The translations under genes were made by a program, and so were the position numbers. Shown in pieces: positions 36,439 through 49,627 of a stretch of DNA of 64,000 nt. Source of the DNA: Mallotus nudiflorus. Its lineage: Eukaryota > Streptophyta > Magnoliopsida > Malpighiales > Euphorbiaceae. The stretch covers positions 434,001 through 498,000 of the forward strand of contig CANTUR010000069.1 in the NCBI GenBank assembly GCA_947683625.1, written 5' to 3'. Position 1 is the first letter of the stretch, and every line of letters starts with the position of its first letter. The notes beneath the pieces are model-generated. The model saw nothing but the letters and a program-made list of their open reading frames with translations. It was not told the DNA's origin and ran no database searches.

Positions 36439-36779
36439 AATACCAAGGGAAGATAGTGAGAATTAGCAAAGTGGGTAATCCTCAAACTCTTTCTATTCAT
36501 TATGTCTTACTTGTTAATGGTCTAAAATATAACTCGCTTAACTTGTTGATGGTCTAAAATATAACTCGCTTAGTATTAGTCAATTGTATGACATGGAAAA
36601 TAAACTAACTTTTATCTTAGAAATTACTTTATTAGTAAGCTAGATAATGACAAAATAATGTTTAGTGATGAAAGAGTTAACAATGTTTATGTTATTGACT
36701 TGAATAAAACGGATAACCAAAAATTTTAATGCTTAATGTTTATTTCCAATAACATGTGAACTTGGCAATGAAGACTAGT
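36439..36779 (+). pseudogene. Ty1/copia pol, segment before the integrase (broken)
   Basis: Recognisable copia features are the segment like GKIVRISKVGNPQTLSIHYV, LLVNGLKYNSL and, after frame changes, ERVNNVYVIDLNKTDNQ. A 38-bp piece (CTTGTTGATGGTCTAAAATA...) near 36510-36570 is duplicated in tandem. The sequence is cut at 36779 by solo LTR Y1 and resumes at 39025. Confidence 0.65.
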
Positions 36780-39024
36780 GTAAGCACCCAATTTCGAGAT
36801 GAGGAAGTGTAGATGTGACAAAGGTCTCCAATAATAAAAATATTATAAATAGATCTTCAACACTTGAAGTTTGAAACCTCAAAAGTCTAAATGCATTTTC
36901 AAAAGAGTTTAATTATTTTTTAAGGACTTAATTGTAATGTTTTTTAGGACCTAAGTGAAAATTCTAAATTCTTTTAGGAGTCTTTTTACAATTAAAAGTT
37001 AAAAAAATTGGAATTCTGTAACTCCGATAAGAATTATATAATTTCGATCAAAATTTTGTAATTATGGTCAAAATTAGACATGTTCTGTTTGTTTATTTTT
37101 ATTTTTTACAATAAATAAAATTTGATTTCCTGAATTTTGATTGGTCAAATAATATTTATCTGAATTTTCAGGAAGTTAAAGTCCTTTTAAAATCAAAACT
37201 CTGAAAAAAACAAGTCATAATAGGATACATTTTTAGCTAGGGTTTTTTTTCTATAAAAACCCAGCTTAAGCTCTCCTAAGGGAGCTCTCGGAGCACTCTC
37301 TTTTTTTAGCTAAACTTTTTTAGGCTTTCACTTTTTCTTACGCAATGTTCAAAGTATTTTCTTATGAATTATTTGTTTTAAGCAATTAGTAGGAGGCTTT
37401 TGAAAAGAGAACAACAAATATTGAGGACCTACTTAACAAAAAACAGTGATTTTTACTAGTCTGAGGGGACAACCAGTATTGCATCCATAATCATCGTCTT
37501 CTTTCCTACCTTCTTCTATTTTTTTTATTTTTATTTTCTTATTTTGGTTTTACTAAATTTTAATTTTATTTTTTTATCCACTAATCATTGTTTATTCTTT
37601 TGTGTTGATGATTATGGACAAGATTACATGATGATCTCACTTAAAGAATAAATTCCAGGAAGGTCCATGGAATGTCATGGATTGAACTTTGTAGCTAAAT
37701 ATAGTTTTTAGGTTTTTTTATTTAGTTGTTTATTATTGTTTTGTTAGTTATTATTATTATTTTTTAGGGATATGTTAATCTTTATTTTCTTAATTATTTT
37801 TAGTAGATTATTGTAATAGCTCAAATAGTGAAAATAATGAAATCATGTGTGTGATTGTATGTTTTATTTTTATTAATCGGTTAGTAAAATTAGGGTTTTA
37901 ATTAGGCAATTAATTAAGATTAATGGCTATAGAGATAATTAGGGTTCTTAATTAAAATTGAATTAGATTTAAGTGGATAGAATTAGGGTTGCTTGTTAAT
38001 TATTTTATTTATTAATTTGTTGTTTAAAGTCAATTTAATTAAATTAGGGTTTTTAGAATAAGTTTGATTGATTGTTTAATTTTTTTATTTGATTGTTTTG
38101 GTATTTTCTTTATGTTTTTAGGCTTTTTTATTTATTTTTATGTGTTTTGCGCCCTAAGCCCATACTAGACTCTAACCCATTTAATTAATTTTAAAATTAG
38201 GTAATTCTTCTTTGCCTATTTTTAATTATCTTATTTCATTTAATAGGTTATTAATTAATTAGGTCTAGATTTTAATTAATTAAAATTCATCTTTAGGCGC
38301 ATAATTAATTAGATGTAGGGTAAAGATAACTTAGGCCCATTTAGTTAATTTAGACATAGGCCCACCTAGGATGATTAACATTATTTAGACTTAACCCATT
38401 AAATTAAAGCATTTTCCATCATTTGCAGATTTAAGATTACCTTAAAATCAAAACATGTAGAATTAGGCCCACTAATCTAAATACTTCATAATTTGTAGTT
38501 TTAGGCCCATTTTAGAATTAAAATAAATAGATCTAGGTTCACTTAATTAAAATTGAATAAGAATTAAGCCTATTAATCTTTAGAGTCACTTATAAATTAA
38601 AACATGTAGATTTAGCTCATTTAATTAAAATCAATGTAGATTAGACTAACTTAGGGATTGTGAATTTAAATAAATGCATTGTTTACATGTATTTTTCATG
38701 ACTAGTTTGTTTGGAGTTGATTGTTTTAATAAGGGTTTATGTAAAATTACATGTAAATATAGGGTAAGATAGTAATTTATAACGTAATTCTAAATGAACA
38801 CAAGACTGAAAGAAGTTGGTATTCCGTATTCAAAATCTCCTGGTTGTGGTGCCAGCTTTCTTTTAGAAAATCGAGTACCACTATTTTTTATTTGTCCTAG
38901 TTATTACCTTGGGTGAGGACTCCTCATCTTCACGCCATATCTTTTTTATAGTGGTTAGTGTGTTCTCTAGAGTCCTGAGCTTAATGCTAAAATCTTGAAC
39001 GCATGCTAAACCCCACCGTTTATA
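36780..39024 (+). repeat. solo LTR Y1 with target duplication ACTAG
   Basis: It starts TGTAAGCACCCAATTTCGAG and ends CCGTTTATA. ACTAG is present at 36775-36779 and 39025-39029. It is homologous over its length to the minus-strand LTR at 47367-49471, including the TTAGTGTGTTCTCTA segment. Copia coding on both sides shows where it inserted. The expected final CA has mutated to TA. Confidence 0.85.
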
Positions 39025-41700
39025 ACTAGGACATGCTAATTTTGAGTTTTCATATGAACTTAGTAAGAGTGAACTTATAGATGAGTTGCCTAAACTTAAG
39101 TTCATCAAAGACAAGTCGTGTGATGCTTGTAAAAAAGGGAAAATAAGCTAAGTCTTCCTTCAAACTTAAAAATAGATTGTCCACTTCTAAATTAGTAGAA
39201 CTAATTTACATGGATTTGTTTAGACCTACAAGAGTTGCTAATTTAAGTGGAATGTACTATGCATTTGTACTTGTTAATGATTACTCTAAATTTACTTTGA
39301 TGTGTTTCCTAGCTCATAAGTATGATACTTTTAATGCTTTTAAAATTTTTGCAAAAAAGCTTCAAAAAGAAAAAGGTTTTATATCATTAACATTAAAGTG
39401 ATCATGGAACTAAATTTGAAAATAAACATTTTAATTCTTTTTATGATGAAAATGGTATTTCACACACCTATTCTTCATCTAAAACTCCTCAACAAAATGA
39501 GGTAGTCAAGAAGAAGAATAGAACATTGGTAGAAATGGCTAGAACAATGCTTTATGACTATAATATGCCATTATAATTTTAGGTGGAAGTTGTTACCACA
39601 TCACATTACATTTCAAATCAAGTTTTCAAAAGATGAATTTTAAATAAAATCTCTTATGAGTTTTCAAACAATATAAAACTCAAGATTTTTTATCTTCAAG
39701 TGTTTGGTTGTAAATATTTTATGTTAAACACCAAGGGCAACCTTAGAAATTTCACTCTAAAGCCAATAATGGGATTTGTTTTAGGGTATCCCACCTCTAA
39801 CAAAGCTTATAGTCTTTAACAAAAGAATCTAAATTATTAAAGAGTTATGCATGTTTTCTTTGATGAATTTAATCTCCTTGATCCAAGAAAGGATATTGTT
39901 TCTTATGATATTGTAAATGAATTCTTTGAAAACATTTAAGAAAATAGAGGATAATAAACCTTTGAAATTATAGGGACTAAGTAAAGAGGAAGCAAAAGAG
40001 GCACCTCAACCCTTAATAAAGGAAGAGCTTTTAAAGGATTGACACTTCAAGAGGATCGCCCAAATGAGCTCATCATTCATGACATATTTAAGGGATAATA
40101 ACTACTACATCTTATTAAAGACCTCTAGTAAATCTTGCCTTCATCTCTCAAATTCAACCAAAGTCCACTAGTGAGGCTTTGGAGGATAAATATTGGGTCT
40201 TTACCATGCAATAAGAACTTAATCAATTTGAGAGAAATAATGTTCAAAACTTTGTTCCTAAACCTAAAAATTATCCTATTATAGGTACCAAATGGGTATA
40301 TAGAAATAAGATAAATGAATAAGGTATTATAGTTAAAAATAAAACTGCATTAATGGCCAAAGGTTATAATCAAGAAGAAGACATTATTTATAATGAAACC
40401 TTTTACCTCAGTTGCAAGGTTATAGGCCATTAGAATGCTACTTGTATTTGTATCATACATGGATTTTAAAATTTTTCAAATAGATGTTAAAAGTACATTT
40501 TTGAATGGTTTTATTCAAAAGGAAGTGCATATTGAACAACTTTTAGGTTTTGAAAGTCATGGATTTTTAAATCATGTGTTTAAATTAACCAAGGAATTAT
40601 ATAGATTGAAATAAGCACTAAGAGCCTGGTACGAAGGTTGAGCAACTTTCTATTAAAGAAAGGATTCTCTAAAGAAAAGGTTGACATAACACTTTTCATA
40701 AAGAAATATAATAATGACTTACTAATTATGCAAATTTATATTAATAGCATTATAGTTGGTGCTACTAACCTTTGCTTAAATGGGGAATTTTCTAAGTTAA
40801 TGTGAGGTGAATTTGAAATGAGCATGATGGGTAGACCCAAATTTTTTCTTAGACTTCAAATCAAGCAATGTAAAGATGAGGTCTTCATTAACCAAGCAAA
40901 GTACACATAGGACATCATTAAAAAGTTTGGAATGGAAGGTGCTAAAGCTAGAAGGACTCTAATAAACACCTCAATTACACTTAGGATGGATGAAAGTGGA
41001 AAGCTAATTGATTAAAAGCACTATAAAGTTATGATTAGATCTCTCATTTATTTAACCACTAGTAGACTGCATATTATTTTTGCTACATGTTTATGCACTA
41101 GGTTTCAATCTAATACTAAAGAGTCTCATTTAAATACCATTAAATGAATTTTTAAGTATCTCATCGGTAGGTTGCATTTAGGACTTTGGTATCTTAGGAG
41201 CAATTCATTTAAATTAGTTAGCCATTCAAATGCAAATTTTTCTTATAGTTTGCTTGATAGGAAGAGCACTTTCAAAATTTGCTAATTGTTAAGTCAATAT
41301 TTAGTATCTTAGTTTAGTAAGAAGCAAGTTTCAATTATTCTATCCACCACTAAAGTCGACTATATAACGACTAGTTGTTGTTGGTTATAGGTCTTATGGC
41401 AAAAATAATAACTTAAGAATTATGACATTGAAGTTAATAACATTCCAATTAAATGTGACAACACAAATACTATAAATCTTAGCAAAAATTCCATCCAACA
41501 TTCTAGGACCAAACAAATTGACACTAATAATCATTTTATAAGAGATAATGTCTGAAATGGTGACATTATGCTTGAATTTATTAAAACTAGCAACCAATTA
41601 GTAGATAATTTTACTAGACTACTTAATAAAGAAAGGAAAAACTTCATTAAGAATGAGCTTTGTATTGTAAATGATGCTAACTTAAGATGATTATCCATGC
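39025..41700 (+). pseudogene. Ty1/copia pol: integrase, RT, RNase H (heavily broken)
   Basis: Integrase: ELIDELPKLKFIKDKSCDAC and STSKLVELIYMDLFRPTRVA (about 39060-39400). RT: EALEDKYWVFTMQ(stop)ELNQF, IIGTKWVYRNKINE, LMAKGYNQEEDI (about 40180-40420) and later KKGFSKEKVDITLFIKK. RNase H end: IKCDNTNTINLSKNSIQHSR and LVDNFTRLLNKERKNF (41440-41670). The wording of these blocks is that of SIRE/Maximus-type copia. More than twenty stops make it inactive. Order and strand are consistent with one element. Confidence 0.75.
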
Positions 41701-44289
41701 TTAATGTATGCTTATCAACATGCTATGTGTTTGTATTGAATTTACTTTGAATTACTATTTAAAATTTGTATGCAAATTATTGATAAAATTAATGAAATTC
41801 AATTGATTTAATTTGTTAATAAATTGCACACATTAAAATGTTTAATAAAGCTTTACGCATTTTCATTATCAAATTAATCTTAAACTTGCATATTTTTGAA
41901 TGCCAAAACACTTCTCTTTTAAAGTTTTAAAAAATATCGATTTAGTCCCTTAAAGACTAAACTTCAACATACTTTCAAACTCTTTTAATTATGTAACTTT
42001 AATTTTAAAAGGACTTATTATACAATGTTTCAAACATTTTTGAATCTAATTGACAATTTTTTGAATCTTTTGGTACCAAAATGAAAATTTCCTCACAACT
42101 GTTAGAGTTAAAATATAGCTTATGACATTTGTTTAATTTTGACACAGGTATGTTCATGATCTGTCTCACGATCATGAAGAGATAGTCATGAGTCATTCTC
42201 ACGATCATGACTATGCCCTCATGATCGTGAGAGCGTTTCCTACTACAATAAAGGAATGGTCCTATCATCTTTTTATCACTTATTTTCACTTCATCCCATT
42301 ATATAACATCGATTTAAGATTTGTAACCCCTAAAATCAATCCTAAGATGATTAGGAGTCCCAAATTTCTATATAAATATCCCAACTTCATACTTATTTTC
42401 ATCAAAATTTAAAATCATAACAAAACAGTTGCAAATTGTTTTCTCTCTAAGAAATCCTATAATTTTTCTCATACTTAATCTATAATCACCATCTTGTCTT
42501 CATTTTCAATCAATCTTATCATTCTTCTCTTCACCACCATAGCCCTAAAGAAATGATCATCCACCACTTCCTTCTTAAGAGCAACTAAGAAATAAATTAC
42601 AAAGACTCTAACTATCCACTACAACACATCTCAAATCAAAGAATAAATGGCCCATTTTAGTTAAAGAACCATAGTTCCTACGTGCTATATTGTCAAAAGT
42701 ACCCTTGAAGAACTTAGAATTCATGATAAGGTAAAAATGCTCCTTAGCAATCTTAACCTTTTTTATTTTGCTTATGAAGCCTATCCTATTTATCCCTTTC
42801 TTGTTATTGAATTCCTTACCACCTACATCCTTAAATACTCAAAGATTAATGGTGAAAACATTTTATATAATATGCGAGTCAAACTTGGAAGGCAAAATAA
42901 GTTCATGGTTGTTAGGGAATTTGACACTCCTTTTAGGTTTTTGTAAGGAGGAGCCATCCAAACCCTATCTATTTGGTTGCCTCACATCTTTTGGGCCATG
43001 CATTCCAAGTATAACTTTGCCAACTATGTTTCAAGAGTCACCAAAGCATCATCCCGCAAATCAAAATCATTGTGATACATTCAAAGATTTATTTTTAACA
43101 CTATCAATGTTAAAGATCTCTATCATGAAGCCTTTACCATTGATGATATATATATCTCTTACATGCTCTAGTGAATGATGAAAGGGAGGAAGTTAGTAGG
43201 ACACTTTAATAGAATCTTTGGTTCATTAGTGATAATATTATAATGAGTATTTAGCATAAGGGGCAAAGTCATTAAGATTACATTATTTTTTGGAGTTTTT
43301 TTGACTACTCTTCCTTTTTTCCTTGTTCCTTCCTAAATATTACCTTCATAAAAAATTTTAAGCAATTCAAGTTGGTCAATGGTATTTGGCACTTGAAGAA
43401 TACAAATGTTCATAATGAACAATTTAAGGAAAACCTAAAGGACAATGAAAGAGTTAAAAAAATGTGGGTTTATAGGCTCTTGCTTAAGAATTGGGTGACC
43501 AACCACAAAAAGAGCAAGAGGGGCCTTACATGGGACAAAGAAAGAGAGCAAGAAACTAAGGTGCATCTAGTGCTCAAAAATTAGAAGGTGAACTTTCATG
43601 GGTTAGTGATTTATTTGATCAAATGAGTCTCATAGAGACCAATTTTAATGATTAATTTGCTCAAATCAATAATTGCCTTGATCACCTTCAATATGATATG
43701 CAGCACCTTTACCAACATTATGGCCTTGAGTGTCAATGGCTATCTCAAGGATTTAAAGAGCCTCGTATACCTAAAAAAGGTGTTAAAAATGATGCTCAAG
43801 CTTAAAGATTTCTTTTTATTTTTCTTATGCATAATGTTTTCAAGTTTTGTGTTATTATATTAGCATTAGCATCTTTTGGACTACATTTTTATCTTTCGTG
43901 TTTTTCTTAGTCTTTTGTTATGTTTGTCATAATCTTTTGGTTCACTTTTTAGTTGTCTTGTTGGTTAATTAATGCATTAATTGTTTGTGTTCTCTTTTTT
44001 ATCTTTACTAAAAGGATAAGAGATAATGAGTGATTTTAAATGATTTTTAATTTCATGAATGATTTTATGATTTCGTGACCCATAATTGTTATTAATATCT
44101 AAGAGATGTGAGTTAAAAATAAGTTACAAATTTCATATTATAAGTTACAAATCATTATGAATATAATGCACTCAGTGAGGGGGAGCTTAAAAATCTCATT
44201 CACACACTAAAGGGGAGTACCAACTTAAATGAATTCATATACTTGCACATATTGTTTCATTAATCACTCATAGTTAGTTTGTTAAAGTC
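41701..44289 (+). pseudogene. region after copia pol with possible third ORF remnant
   Basis: Two open stretches (42737-42946 and 43372-43584) and a broken segment with a QFAQINNCLDHLQYDMQHLY-like helical stretch (about 43650-43730) lie between pol and the 3' LTR. SIRE-type elements often carry an extra ORF here. I do not recognise the protein, so this rests on position only. The 42150-42235 part is rich in the palindrome TCATGATCGTGA. Confidence 0.3.
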
Positions 44290-44302
44290 AAAATTGGGAG
44301 AA
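44290..44302 (+). promoter_or_regulatory. probable polypurine tract of the copia element
   Basis: AAAATTGGGAGAA directly before TGTTAATC resembles the end of SIRE-type elements. A GAGGGGGAGCTT stretch at 44176-44187 could be a second tract. Confidence 0.5.
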
Positions 44303-44995
44303 TGTTAATCATTTGCATGATCAATGTGTAATTATCCATGTTTTGTCCTTAACAAATCAATTTTGATATACTAATCCATGTGCTTCAGTGTGTATATAAG
44401 ATAGCCATTTAAAGGTGATTATTTGGATATAAGAAACACAAGTTTTTCTAGTTTCTAGCCCTCCTCACAAGCCCTCATATGATCATAATCATGCATCCCA
44501 CGGTCATGATCAAGTATCCTATGGTCATAAGCTAAAAATATTTTAGTTTTACAAAGTGATAATGGTCCTTACAAGCACTCCTATAATAATGAGGATTCCT
44601 TATCGACCCATGATTATTAAGACCTCCAAAAACACTAATTCATAGTGCCCTTCATGATCTTAGTCATAATCATAAGGACACCTATCTCACTCATAACCAT
44701 TAAGACCTTTTAAGATTCAAGTTAATAGTACTCCTCACGAGCAACCCTACGATCATGATCATGCATGGTTGTTTAATGATTATTTATGACCAAATAGAAG
44801 CATGCTTCCAGTCACCTTCAAGATCCATCCCACGATAGTGACCATGATCATGAAGATTCTAGCCATGATCATAATTAAGCTCACAAGTGATACATCACGG
44901 TAGCAATGTTTATAACTAAGCTTCAATTGCTAGTTATTCATGTCTCACAATTGTGATTATATTTCTCACAATCATAAGCATGTATATTCCTACAA
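44303..44995 (+). repeat. probable 3' LTR of the copia element (end uncertain)
   Basis: Begins TGTTAATCATTTGCATGATC after the polypurine tract. The inside is rich in ATGATCATGA-like palindromes. No 5' LTR is visible to confirm the end, so the right boundary is a guess. Confidence 0.4.
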
Positions 44996-45039
44996 AAAGT
45001 TAAAACTTCATATGAGGAACTGGATAAAGGGGAATCAAA

Positions 45040-47225
45040 TAAGGAAGTAAAGGCTTTTATATTTTAGAGTCACCACCCATTCACTTGGGAATATAAGGAA
45101 TAATTTTGAGACTTGAGCAAAATTCATTCCCATGACAAACATTCTGAGTTCAAGAAGTAGTATTTACTTAGCTACTTCTTATTAGCTAAGATCCATTACA
45201 AGCTCACATCACCTTAGTTTTGGTATGATAGTTTATATATATACATTAATAGTAAAGTAAAGCATGAGTAAAGAAAATGTAATTTCATTTCATTTATTAC
45301 ATGGCTTTCCTAGTAAATACATATGAAAGAGAAAAGTGTGAAAAAGTAAATCTAGTCCTAGATTTAATAAGACAACTTCAAAATAAAGGTTAATGCAAGT
45401 ATATGCATTCCAACATCCACAATTGACATAATTGATAGGAAATGATAACACAATTTCAAAACAAGAAAAACATAAAGAACTTTGCACATTATGATAATAT
45501 ATTATAAATGTATGATGAGAATGTTATGAATGATACAATTATTATAACATGATAGAATGAGCTGAAATTGGCATAAAAGAGATGAAGTTATATTATTTCT
45601 CATCATGAGACCCACAAATAATGTTTCTAAACTTGAAAAGATATAGTTTTGATGCTAGTTGATTCATATTCAAATCTGCATCAACCTTGTACTGAAAGTT
45701 ATAATGTTTGTAGACTAACAATAAAAATTAAGAATTTCATACTAATTACAAAATTAGTATGGGGTTAGTACAGGTTCAAATTTGAGGCAAAATAATAATT
45801 TTAGATTATAATGAATGCAATTCTGCTGTAAAAAAATCATTTTTGTGCAAATTTATAAAATTACAATTATGACATTGAAAACATGTATTTTAAACCTACA
45901 AAATGTAATTTTTATGATGAAGATATTAAAAATGCAGAAATGACATTTTATGGTAAAAATATGATTTTTATATTAAAAATGAAAAATCTACAACAAATAT
46001 AGATATTTAAAATGCAATTTTTATTGTAAAAATGAATGCTTGGGTTAAATTCAAATTTAGAACTAAAAGATGCAAAATGATATGATTTGCAAAATGCAAT
46101 CAAAGCAATACTCAATTAGCAAGCAAAAGGGCTAGACCACATAAATCATAATAAATATTCCAAAATTGATGACCAACAAAAATGAAAATAAAGAAAATAA
46201 ATAGAAAAAGAATAATTATAGAAGAGCAAATGTAGTTTACAAAGAAAATAAATATGCAATATGATTTTTTGGTCCTTAAATTATGAACTAAGCTTGATTG
46301 GAAAATAAGAAGAATAATTGTTTCAGAAACGGTTCCATTAAGCTATCCTCGTTCAAATGTATGAAGTGATATGAAAATGTAGATTAAACTTTGAAGTGTG
46401 CTTTGATAGAGATGTTAGCTGAGTTTGGTTTGTAAGTGAGTTCTAAAAATTCTAAGAAAAATAATGGAAATTGGTTAAACAATCTAAAAAAAATTCCTGA
46501 ATCTTCAATCTGATAGAATTTTGGTTTAATGTCTAAAAGTCCTAAAATTAGAATAAAGGTCTGGTATTTATAGATAAAAAATTTAGAGGTGTAAGTACAT
46601 GTATGGGACATGTGCATACACATTAGGGTTGTATAAAAGTGCAATGCATAGAGAAGAAGAAATGCAAGCATGGGTGTGCTGCCTATACATAGGAGCATGG
46701 CTACACACCACATAACGTGTGTCCATGCATGCCACATACACCCATGGTGCATGGTTGAATATACACATAGCTCACGGGCTCTCACGTGCATTCACGCACA
46801 TGCTCATATGACTCTTGGGATGCATTATTTTCACCATTTTATGATTATGAAGGTCCTTTAGGTTTTGAAAGATATTTTGGACTTTCAGTTCAGTAAACCA
46901 ACTTTTGATTTCAATTAATTAAGTCTCAGTTTAACAAACCAAGTGTCGATTTAATGAATTACATTCAAGTAGTTATACATTTAAGCGATGGTTACTTAGA
47001 GTATGCAATTCGCAACTTTAAAAGCTCAATTTGTAAAATTAAGGCTTAATTAATTTATTTAGTGATCGATTCATTACCCCATAAGTTTGGCTTTTAAGTT
47101 TTAGGATTTTAAGGTTGGACTAGCACACTTCAAAAAGGATACTAATAAATAATTTCTATCATTTTTTTTAGATTATTTTCATCATTGGACCATAATTAAG
47201 GATGGTTAAATTTTAACGTATGATA
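45040..47225 (-). repeat. LTR-like repeat X2
   Basis: Positions 45430-47225 are homologous to X1. The extension to about 45040 is suggested by a GAGTCACCACCCATTCAC segment common near the 3' ends of plant gypsy LTRs. On the minus strand it begins TATCATACG (a mutated TGTCATACC), preceded by a purine-rich GAAGCAAGGGTAAC, which suits a 3' LTR whose body lay to the right. Confidence 0.5.
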
Positions 47226-47366
47226 GTTACCCTTGCTTCATGAGTGTTGCATATCATGTTGATGTCGATGTCAATGCATGTGGAGCAATGTGAATGCAAT
47301 ACAATGCAAGGACCAGGGTTTAGGATACTTACCTAGCAATGCGCTGTGTCATTTTTGGATGTCAGG
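47226..47366. other. short remnant between LTRs X2 and Y2
   Basis: About 140 bp, possibly the tail of the X2 element interior. It contains TTGATGTCGATGTCAATGCA, and nothing codes. Confidence 0.4.
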
Positions 47367-49471
47367 TGTAGACGACGGGGTTTAGTGTGCATCCAAGATT
47401 TTAGCAACCGCGACACTATTTAGGCTTAAGGCCTTAGAGAACACACTAACCACTGTCATAAAGACATGGCGTGGAGATGAGGAGTCACCACCTAGGGTAA
47501 TAACTAGGACAATTTGATTGGTGGTACTCGATTCTTTAAAAGAAAATTAGCACCACAACCAGGAGATTCTGGATACAGAATACTAACTTCTTTTAGTCTT
47601 GTGTTCATTTAGAATAATTTTATAAATAATGATTTCATCCTCTAATTACATGCAATTTTATTAAACCCTATTTAACATCCATCTACCCAAAAAGGCAACA
47701 AGTCAATAAAATTACAAGTAAAAATGCACTCAAGATCACGTCGTCCCTAAGTCTAAACTATGTTAATTTTATTAAATAAGTTAGCTAAATCTACATGTTA
47801 TTTACAAGTGAAAATAGAATAAAAGTGGGCTTACATTTTATTAATTAATGAGCCTAAATCTATTTTTTAGTCTTTCTAAGATATGGGCTTAAGTTTATTC
47901 AATTTTAAAGAAGAAATTAAATTAGTGGGCCTAAGTCTTAACTAGTTTTATTTTAAATGAAATGTGGGCCTAGATCTATTTATTTTAAAAGAAATGCAAT
48001 TAAATGGACTGAGCTAAGTCTAAACGATTTTAATTAACTAAGCGGGCCTAAATTGATTTTAATTATTTAAATTTCTAAACGATTTTTAAACCTATTTATT
48101 TAGTGGGTTAGACCTAAATGTGGGCTTAAGGCCTAAAAAAAACATAAAAACATAAAAAACCATAAAAAACATAAGAACATAACAAAATCAAATCAAACAC
48201 AGATTCACATATGATTTCTAAAAAACCTAATTTAATTACATAAAAACCCTAATTAACTAAAGCCACCATTAATTTTAATTAATTTTTATCCAATTGATCC
48301 TAATTACAAATTAATTTCAAAGTGCAAAAATTTAAATCTTTTACTATTCCCACTACTGGGGCTATTACAAACTACGTACAGAATTAAAATTAAATAATTA
48401 TACACCTAGAAATTAAAATAAATTACACATGATACAAAAATGCAGAACAAAAATTAAAATCCTAAGAACTATTATTAAAACAGTACAGGTTCATCCATGG
48501 CATTCCATGGACCTTTTGTTCAATTAAACACAAGTGGTATCCTCCTCCACAATCCATATACGGACAATTAAAAAAAAAGCAAATTAGCAATGAAATCAAA
48601 TAATCAAAATAATAATAGAAATAAAAGAAAAATCATAAACAGAAAATAAAAAAAGAGTAATAAAAGAAATAGAAAAATAACCCTGGAGATTTAGATGTTG
48701 TGCAAATGCCTTTTTTGAGCCCCTCAGATTGAATTATCACCTTTAAAATTAAGATATTGTTGATTCTGGACTATTGCCTCTGAAAATTTCAGTATCGAAA
48801 ATTAGGGTTTTATGCTCGCAGTCTCTCTTTTCTCTTACTGTCTTCTTTCTCTCAGTCTCTTCCTGTAAAAAAATCCTTTCAAAAACCAGAAGAAAAAAGA
48901 AGTCCCCCCCAACAAAAAACTCTCCCTCACGCATGCATGCAAACTCTGCTTTTAAATGCAAAGTCTACGCGTACTAAACTTCCTCCGAAGGAGGAACAGA
49001 CCTATCTGATTAAATAGCATTTGTTTTTCTTTGATTTCAAAAACCTTCTGCATTTAAACAACCTTATCAGATAATTGTAAAGATAAAATTTGAATTTTCA
49101 ACCAATCAAAACACTAAAAAAATCGATAAAAATAAGGAAAAATACACGAAAAAGTAAAAAAAAAGGAATTATTACGCATAGCACTGTGCAATGCCGACCA
49201 GCATTGTATAATGCCGATCGACATTGTTTAATACCGATCAACATTGTGTAATGCCGATCCTAAAATTTTATTTTATTTTATTTTTTTAATTTTTAATTAC
49301 CAAATGACCCTTGAAAAAATGACTTATTTGTAATCAAATCCTAAAAAAATGTTGCAATTTAGTCCTTAAAGTCCAGAAAATCAACAACCAAGTTCAATTT
49401 TTGAATAAATTTCATCCTAGGGGCTTACATCGTAATTGTGCATAATTGCATCCCGAAATTGGGTGCTTACA
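47367..49471 (-). repeat. 3' LTR (Y2) of a minus-strand Tat-like gypsy element
   Basis: On the minus strand it starts TGTAAGCACCCAATTTCGGG at 49471 and ends GTCGTCTACA at 47367, and it is homologous to Y1. A polypurine tract adjoins 49471, so the element body lies at higher coordinates. A four-unit 20-bp repeat occupies 49181-49260. Confidence 0.8.
49181..49260. repeat. 20-bp tandem repeat, 4 units, in LTR Y2
   Basis: Four exact 20-base units start at 49181, 49201, 49221 and 49241, of the form RCATTGTRTAATGCCGATCR. Each has a small inverted repeat (GCATT/AATGC). The CAATGCCGA part recurs in the hairpin array at 49834-50373. Confidence 0.8.
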
Positions 49472-49484
49472 GTTGCCCCCCTTT
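49472..49484 (-). promoter_or_regulatory. polypurine tract of the Tat-like element
   Basis: Minus-strand AAAGGGGGGCAAC ends directly at the LTR start, the usual plus-strand primer site. Confidence 0.8.
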
Positions 49485-49627
49485 GTTGCTGTTTGCTTGA
49501 CAAATTGCGACAAAGCAATAGAAGCACACAATTTCAAAAGAAAGAAATTAGGACACTCGATTGTATCCTAAGTGATAGATTGATGCTCAAATTGTTGAGC
49601 AAGGTGTAGTGTTTGATAAGTCACACT

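Noticed and set aside
46384..46861. His/Cys/Met-rich ORFs
   Set aside because: They translate a CATG- and CACA-rich part of LTR X2 in several frames; the related stretch in X1 does not keep them open.
48749..48977. ORFs on both strands in LTR Y2
   Set aside because: They lie in the pyrimidine-rich LTR leader, overlap each other and have biased composition.
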